Assembly: GCF_001514305.1 (NCBI RefSeq)
Contig: NZ_KQ949089.1
Location: 1 to 64,000 of the forward strand
DNA length: 64,000 nucleotides
Direction: 5' to 3'
Source of the DNA: Streptomyces dysideae
Lineage (GTDB): Bacteria > Actinomycetota > Actinomycetes > Streptomycetales > Streptomycetaceae
The notes under the pieces are model-generated. The model saw nothing but the letters and a program-made list of their open reading frames with translations, was not told the DNA's origin and did no database searches. Made by a program: the position numbers and the translations under genes. Shown one piece after another: positions 59,925 to 64,000 of the stretch (positions are counted from its first letter, which is position 1; each line of letters opens with the position of its first letter).

Positions 59925-61501
59925 CCGCACACTCGCGCGGACCGCGCATCATCATCCCGGCAACCCCGACACCCAACGGCGACCTGCACGTCGGCCACAT
60001 CGCCGGGCCGTACCTCGCCGCCGACATCTACGCACGGCGGCTGCGGGCCGAGGGCGAGCAGGTGACCCTCACCACCGTGACGGACGACAGCCAGAGCTAC
60101 GTCGTCACCACAGCGGCCCGACAGGGCGTCAGCCCCGAGCGGCTGTGCGCGGAGTCGACCGGCGCGATCGAGCGGTCTCTCGCCGCACTCGGCATCGAGT
60201 TGACTTCACCCGATGACCGGGCGCTGCCGCCGGTCGACGACCACTATCGGGCCGCGGTCACCGACTTCGTGACGGCGCTGCGCGCATCGGGTCGACTGCG
60301 CCTGCGCACGGTCCGGCTGCCCTACGCCGAGGAGAGCGGGCTGTATCTGTACGACGGCCTGCTCAGTGGCCGCTGTCCCAGCTGCGAGGCCGCCAGCGCG
60401 GGCGGCGTATGCGAGGACTGTGGCCATCCGAACAACTTCGACCAGCTACTCGAACCGCGTTACGCGTTGCGGCCGCAGGAGCCGGTGTCCTTGCGCGAGC
60501 AGCGCATTCTCGTGCTGCCCCTGGAGGAGTACCGCGCCGAGTTGGAGGAGCGGTTCGAGGCCACGGCCGCACGCTGGCGGCCACACCCCCTGCGGCTCGT
60601 GCGTGAGCTGCTGGCCCGTCCGTTGCCGGAGATCCCGGTGACGTTCCCCGGCACCTGGGGGGTGCCCGCGCCGTTCGAGGACCTCGCCGGGCAGATCGTG
60701 TATCCGTGGGCCGAGGCCATGCCGGCCTCGATGTACGCGACATGGTGGGCCAACGGTTCCCCGGCGGACGTGCCGTACGACGTGTTCTGGCGGTCCGGGC
60801 ACGGCACGGAGCTGGTGTACTTCCACGGCTTCGACAACGTGTATCACTGGGCTGTCATGGACCTGGCATTACTGTTGGCGCACGAAGACCGTTACGTGCG
60901 CCCGAGTGCCAGTGTCTGCAACGAGTTCTACGAGCTGGAGCACGCCAAGTTCTCCACCAGCCGCAACCATCTGATCAGGGCCGGTGACCTGGTCGCCGGC
61001 TGCTCCCGGGACGTCGCCCGCTTCCATCTGGCGCTGACCTGCCCGGAGCGGGAACGGACCAACTTCGACCCGGCCGAGCTGGCTGCGGGCCGGCTCACCG
61101 GCCCCTGGAACGCACTGGCCGGGGTGCTCGACACCGTCCTGGCCGGACGGGACCCGCAGGAGCCGGTGCCGGTCACGGAGGCGGGCCGCCGCGACAGCGA
61201 GGCGTTCGCCGACGGGATGCGCGAGTGCTTCGAGTTGGAGACCTTCAGTCTGGCCCGGGCCGCCGCGCTACTGCTGGCCCGCACCGAGCAACTGCGGGAC
61301 GACACCACCGCTGTGGCCCGGCCCGGCGACTTCATGCTCGGTGTGCGCACCCTTCTGGCCTGGGCCGCGCCGATCATGGTGGACGCCGCCGCCCGGGCCG
61401 CCGCGGACGGGGTCGACCTCAGCCTGTCGGGGGCGAGGTTCGAGAAGATCACCCCCTTCCGCCTGCCAAGGCTCACCGAGGCGGTCCTGCCCGCCGTCTG
61501 A
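59921..61501 (+). CDS. methionyl-tRNA-synthetase-like enzyme (hydrazine synthetase part)
   Basis: This 526-residue class I synthetase homologue carries the HIGH-type motif in PTPNGDLHVGHIAGPYLAAD and a zinc knuckle CPSC...CEDC (residues about 152-166). FHGFDNVYHWAVMDLALLLA and HAKFSTSRNHLIRAGDL stand in the KMSKS region. The C-terminal anticodon-binding-like helices are shorter than in true MetRS. Cupin-MetRS fusions such as Spb40 activate an amino acid and attach it to N6-hydroxylysine before N-N bond formation. This protein should do the activation step with the adjacent cupin. It is not the housekeeping MetRS, judging from its atypical motifs and context. Confidence 0.85.
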   Translation: MTAHSRGPRIIIPATPTPNGDLHVGHIAGPYLAADIYARRLRAEGEQVTLTTVTDDSQSYVVTTAARQGVSPERLCAESTGAIERSLAALGIELTSPDDRALPPVDDHYRAAVTDFVTALRASGRLRLRTVRLPYAEESGLYLYDGLLSGRCPSCEAASAGGVCEDCGHPNNFDQLLEPRYALRPQEPVSLREQRILVLPLEEYRAELEERFEATAARWRPHPLRLVRELLARPLPEIPVTFPGTWGVPAPFEDLAGQIVYPWAEAMPASMYATWWANGSPADVPYDVFWRSGHGTELVYFHGFDNVYHWAVMDLALLLAHEDRYVRPSASVCNEFYELEHAKFSTSRNHLIRAGDLVAGCSRDVARFHLALTCPERERTNFDPAELAAGRLTGPWNALAGVLDTVLAGRDPQEPVPVTEAGRRDSEAFADGMRECFELETFSLARAAALLLARTEQLRDDTTAVARPGDFMLGVRTLLAWAAPIMVDAAARAAADGVDLSLSGARFEKITPFRLPRLTEAVLPAV

Positions 61502-61569
61502 CGTCCCGGCGCGGCCGGGGGCCGCGTCCGGCGACATTCACGTGTTCGACCACGAGGATGGAGAACTTC

Positions 61570-62817
61570 GTGAAGCTGCTGACCATCGAGACGGTCCAGT
61601 ACCTCTCCTACTACATCTCGCGTTACCAGCAGGTCGAGGCCCATGGCGTCGACCTCTACGTCCTCAACGGCGAGGGCACTACCGATTTCTGGCCCGAAGA
61701 CCGGTACCGGCTGGCCGGCAGCCGCGACATCGGCCGGATCCTCGAAGTGGCCCGTGACTGGCACAAGACGGAGCAGTTCGACGGTGTCATCACCTTCTCG
61801 GAGTCCGCGGTCATCACCGCCGCCGCGGTCGCCGAGGAACTGGGGCTGCCCGGCATCGGGGTGGAGGCCGCCAAGGCGAGCCGGAACAAGTACCTGATGC
61901 GGCTGGCTCACCAGCGTGCCGGGGCACCGCATCCTTCCTTCCGCTACGTGAAAACGCTGGAGCAGGCGCAGGCGGCCGGACAGGAGTTCGGCTACCCCGT
62001 GATCCTGAAACCGACCATGGGCGCCGGCAGCCACTATGTGTTCCGGATCGACGGCCCGGAGGAGATGGCGGAGCGCTTCGGCCAGGCTTCCGAGGGGATC
62101 CGCTCGCTGTTCTGGGCCCACTCCGAGGTCACCGGGCTCGACCTGGGCCCGCAGGGCCTGCTGGTGGAGTCCTTCCTGGACGGTGCCGAATATCTCATGG
62201 AGGCCCTGGCCTGGGACGACGAGGTCTACCTCGGCTCGGTGGTGGACCGGATCACAGAGGAGGGCGCGACCTTCGACGACGACATGCACCACGCTCCGAC
62301 AGCGTTGAGCGAGGCCGACCTGAAAGCCGTGCACGACGTCGTGCGGGCGGGCATGTGGGCGCAGGGGCTGCGGCGCAGCGTCGCCCACGCCGAGGTCCGC
62401 TTCCACCAGGGCAAGCCGTACCTGCTGGAGATCGCGGCCCGGGTGGGCGGCGGCGGACTCGACGAGATCGCCCGGCTGACCGCCGACCACGATCCGATCC
62501 GGGCGGTCGCGGACATCGGCCTCGGCATCGAACCCAGGGTCCGGCACTACCGGCCCACCGGCCTGCACATCACCGCGATGTGCCTGATCTGCGACGCCGG
62601 CGTGGTCCGCCGGATCGACGTGCCGGAGGACGTCAGCGCCTCGGAACGGACCTTCCTGCTGAAGATCACCGCCCGACCGGGAGACCTGATCCGGCGTCCA
62701 CCCGACGGCAACACCATCTTCGGCTTCCTCGGCACGACGGGCAGCTCGCTGACGGACGCCCGCCGGACGATGAACGACTACGCCGAGCGCATCACCGTCG
62801 AACTGGAGCCGAAATGA
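61570..62817 (+). CDS. ATP-grasp ligase 2 of the cluster
   Basis: This is an ATP-grasp enzyme of about 415 residues. N-terminal domain: KLLTIETVQYLSYYISRYQQ and FDGVITFSESAVITAAAVAE. ATP-grasp core: YPVILKPTMGAGSHYVFRID, GLLVESFLDGAEYLMEALAW and the catalytic end EVRFHQGKPYLLEIAARVGG. It resembles BacD-type and biotin-carboxylase-like amino acid ligases and probably forms an amide or hydrazide bond. GTG 61570 has GGAG six bases upstream; ATG 61558 is an in-frame alternative without good spacing. Its stop overlaps the following gene. Confidence 0.87.
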   Translation: MKLLTIETVQYLSYYISRYQQVEAHGVDLYVLNGEGTTDFWPEDRYRLAGSRDIGRILEVARDWHKTEQFDGVITFSESAVITAAAVAEELGLPGIGVEAAKASRNKYLMRLAHQRAGAPHPSFRYVKTLEQAQAAGQEFGYPVILKPTMGAGSHYVFRIDGPEEMAERFGQASEGIRSLFWAHSEVTGLDLGPQGLLVESFLDGAEYLMEALAWDDEVYLGSVVDRITEEGATFDDDMHHAPTALSEADLKAVHDVVRAGMWAQGLRRSVAHAEVRFHQGKPYLLEIAARVGGGGLDEIARLTADHDPIRAVADIGLGIEPRVRHYRPTGLHITAMCLICDAGVVRRIDVPEDVSASERTFLLKITARPGDLIRRPPDGNTIFGFLGTTGSSLTDARRTMNDYAERITVELEPK

Positions 62818-63212
62818 TCGACTACGACGGCAGGAGGTTCCGGCCGGTCGGAGCGGATGACGGCGAGTCCGGCCGGGTGGCTGTCTACCACCAGAGCGGT
62901 GACCTGCTCTGGGGCGAGTTCTCCGGAGGGGACGCACGGCGAGGAACCCTGGCCGGCGTCCGCGCCGAGAGCGGCGAGATCGAGTTCGCGTACTGCGTCG
63001 TCCTCGTCGACGGCTCCGTGGTCTCCGGCCACTGCCGCTCGGTCCCGCAGGTGCTTGACGACGGCCGGATCCGGCTCGCCGAGACCTGGGAGCGCTTCGG
63101 CCGGCACGCGGCCCGCGGCACCGGGGCGCTGGAGGAGATCCCGGCCGCGCCGCACAACGCCGGCGGGCCCGGGCGAAACGGCACGAATCAGACCGAAGGC
63201 GGGGAAGGGTGA
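62814..63212 (+). CDS. small beta-rich protein of the type often labelled n-acetylglutamate synthase
   Basis: This is a 132-residue soluble protein starting MIDYDGRRFRPVGADDGESG and repeating short beta-strand/turn units (YHQSGDLLWGEFSGGDARRG, IEFAYCVVLVDGSVVSGHCR, DDGRIRLAETWERF). This pattern is known from small bacterial proteins that databases name n-acetylglutamate synthase without biochemical support. The acidic and glycine-rich tail is probably disordered. ATG 62814 overlaps the ATP-grasp stop, so it may assist that enzyme. Its role in the pathway is unknown. Confidence 0.65.
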   Translation: MIDYDGRRFRPVGADDGESGRVAVYHQSGDLLWGEFSGGDARRGTLAGVRAESGEIEFAYCVVLVDGSVVSGHCRSVPQVLDDGRIRLAETWERFGRHAARGTGALEEIPAAPHNAGGPGRNGTNQTEGGEG

Positions 63213-64000
63213 TGACGCGGACGACCACCGAGTCCACCAGGCAGGATGGCCGTCGGCCCAAGCGCGGTGGCACAGTCACCTGGGCGTGTGCGCCCGGGTT
63301 CCCCCCGGCCGTCATCTTCCCGTTCACTCCGGCCGAACGCATGGGCACCCGGAACATCCTGGAGTTCCAGGCGCTCATGTACAGCACGCTGTACTACTTC
63401 GGCAGCAGCGGACAGCCCGAGGTGGACTACGCCCGCAGCATCGCCGAGCCGCCGGAGTGGAGCGAGGACGGCCTGACCGTCACCGTCCGCGTCAAGCCCT
63501 GGAAGTGGTCCAACGGCGAGACGATATGCGCGGACAACGTGCTGTTCTGGGTCAACCTGATGAAGGTCAAGGGTGATCGGTACGGCGAGTACGTCCCCGG
63601 ATACTTCCCCGACAACCTCACCGACTACGGCAAGTTGTCGCAGGACACGGTCTACTTCACCTTCGACCGGGTGTACTCCCAGCGCTGGGTGCTGATGAAC
63701 CAGCTCAGCACCATCACACCGCTGCCCAAGGCGTGGGACCGCACCGCCGAGGGCCCGGCCAACGCCTCCGGCGACCTGGCCGATGTCGAGGCCGTCTACG
63801 CGTACCTGATGGCGGAGCAGGGCGACATCCTCGACGAGAAGAACAGGGCGCGCACTCGCTGGCCCGACAGCCCCATCTGGTCGGTCGTCAGCGGGCCGTG
63901 GCGGCTGAAGAGTTACACGCTGGAAGGGGTCGTCACCTTCGTCCCCAACGAGCACCACTCGGGGCCGAACAAGCCCTACCTCGACGAGTTCCGCCAGGTG
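63212..64000 (+). CDS. family-5 peptide-type substrate-binding protein, partial, no signal peptide
   Basis: The frame is open from ATG 63212 (sharing a base with the previous stop) to the window end: 263 residues of an SBP_bac_5/DppA-OppA protein. It has RGGTVTWACAPGFPPAVIFP, SEDGLTVTVRVKPWKWSNGE, VYFTFDRVYSQRWVLMNQ and SGPWRLKSYTLEGVVTFVPN. In this family the RGGTxTxA segment starts the mature protein after a lipobox. Here it begins about 16 residues from the start, and the leader TRTTTESTRQDGRRPKR is not hydrophobic. The protein therefore seems to lack an export signal, unless the true start is elsewhere. Dipeptide-type transporter genes may follow outside the window. Confidence 0.78.
   Translation, partial: MTRTTTESTRQDGRRPKRGGTVTWACAPGFPPAVIFPFTPAERMGTRNILEFQALMYSTLYYFGSSGQPEVDYARSIAEPPEWSEDGLTVTVRVKPWKWSNGETICADNVLFWVNLMKVKGDRYGEYVPGYFPDNLTDYGKLSQDTVYFTFDRVYSQRWVLMNQLSTITPLPKAWDRTAEGPANASGDLADVEAVYAYLMAEQGDILDEKNRARTRWPDSPIWSVVSGPWRLKSYTLEGVVTFVPNEHHSGPNKPYLDEFRQV

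Larger units (their letters stand above)
51067..64000. other. putative hydrazine (N-N bond) natural-product gene cluster, right end outside the window
   Basis: The region groups an N-hydroxylase, cupin, MetRS-like enzyme and DAO-type flavoenzyme (the known hydrazine-forming set) with two ATP-grasp ligases, a VOC protein, a StrR-type regulator, a small protein, a peptide-binding protein and a divergent pseudo-aminopeptidase. Four-base overlaps link VOC/DAO, cupin/MetRS and ATP-grasp/small protein. The left boundary is set at the M1-like gene because it shares the promoter region that bears a candidate StrR site. The right boundary is not visible. Confidence 0.7.

Noticed and set aside
59921..61501. 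A second housekeeping methionyl-tRNA synthetase
   Set aside because: The KMSKS region is KFSTSR, the C-terminal domain is short, and it overlaps a cupin gene in a biosynthetic setting, so a pathway role fits better.
60928..63387. An 819-codon minus-strand frame across the cluster
   Set aside because: It is antisense to the MetRS-like and ATP-grasp genes and rich in His/Gln/Arg shadows of their codons.

Overview
The window is high-GC actinobacterial DNA and almost certainly Streptomyces or a close relative. The evidence is the strong third-position GC bias, three copies of the WhiJ-type helix-turn-helix/DUF397 gene pair (two with an anti-sigma-like ATPase), the fused F420-cofactor enzyme FbiC, and two copies of the small palindromic elements scattered through Streptomyces chromosomes. 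No rRNA gene, CRISPR array or complete mobile element was seen. The only tRNA signal is an isolated 3' end.

Layout. 0-3.2 kb: a WhiJ-type cassette, then a decayed patch with a 5'-truncated FtsX permease and a secreted-protein gene cut by an in-frame TGA. 3.3-9.9 kb: an iron locus, with a DmdR/IdeR-like box between a large adenylation-carrier-acyltransferase fusion protein and a ferric-iron ABC transporter. 9.9-15.6 kb: F420-related genes (nitroreductase-like protein, LLM oxidoreductase, FbiC) and a PHP-type hydrolase. 15.6-22.6 kb: small membrane and secreted proteins, a toxin-antitoxin pair with a broken toxin, insertion-sequence debris, a second WhiJ-type cassette, a winged-helix protein and an ADP-ribosylglycohydrolase. 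22.7-35 kb: a sodium:solute symporter, an SDR enzyme and an unknown protein that share a TGACG-N3-CGTCA operator, a membrane protein, a D,D-carboxypeptidase with a very long acidic N-terminus, a GPP34 protein and a third WhiJ-type cassette. 34.5-42.7 kb: a MerR regulator, glutathione peroxidase, a deletion scar, a three-gene SEFIR operon of conflict-system type, a DegT-family protein, a TnpB fragment, an SRPBCC protein and an NADH-dehydrogenase-like flavoprotein. 42.7-50.6 kb: an M36 metalloprotease, small membrane proteins, an orphan sugar-binding lipoprotein next to IS256 debris, a tRNA 3' end and an MFS exporter.

The most interesting part is 51-64 kb, which runs off the right edge. It looks like a biosynthetic gene cluster for a hydrazine (N-N bond) metabolite. 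It encodes a lysine/ornithine-type N-hydroxylase, a cupin, a methionyl-tRNA-synthetase-like enzyme and a DAO-type flavoenzyme. This is the set known from Spb38/Spb40-type hydrazine synthetase pathways, but here the cupin and MetRS parts are separate overlapping genes instead of one fusion. Around them are two ATP-grasp ligases, a VOC protein, a StrR-type pathway regulator, a peptide-binding protein without a signal peptide, and a divergent M1 aminopeptidase homologue that has lost its zinc site. A candidate StrR-type operator lies in the divergent promoter region.

Functions are read from motifs in the translated sequence and from family knowledge. No database search was possible. Start codons were picked by ribosome-binding-site spacing and domain boundaries, and several alternatives are noted.
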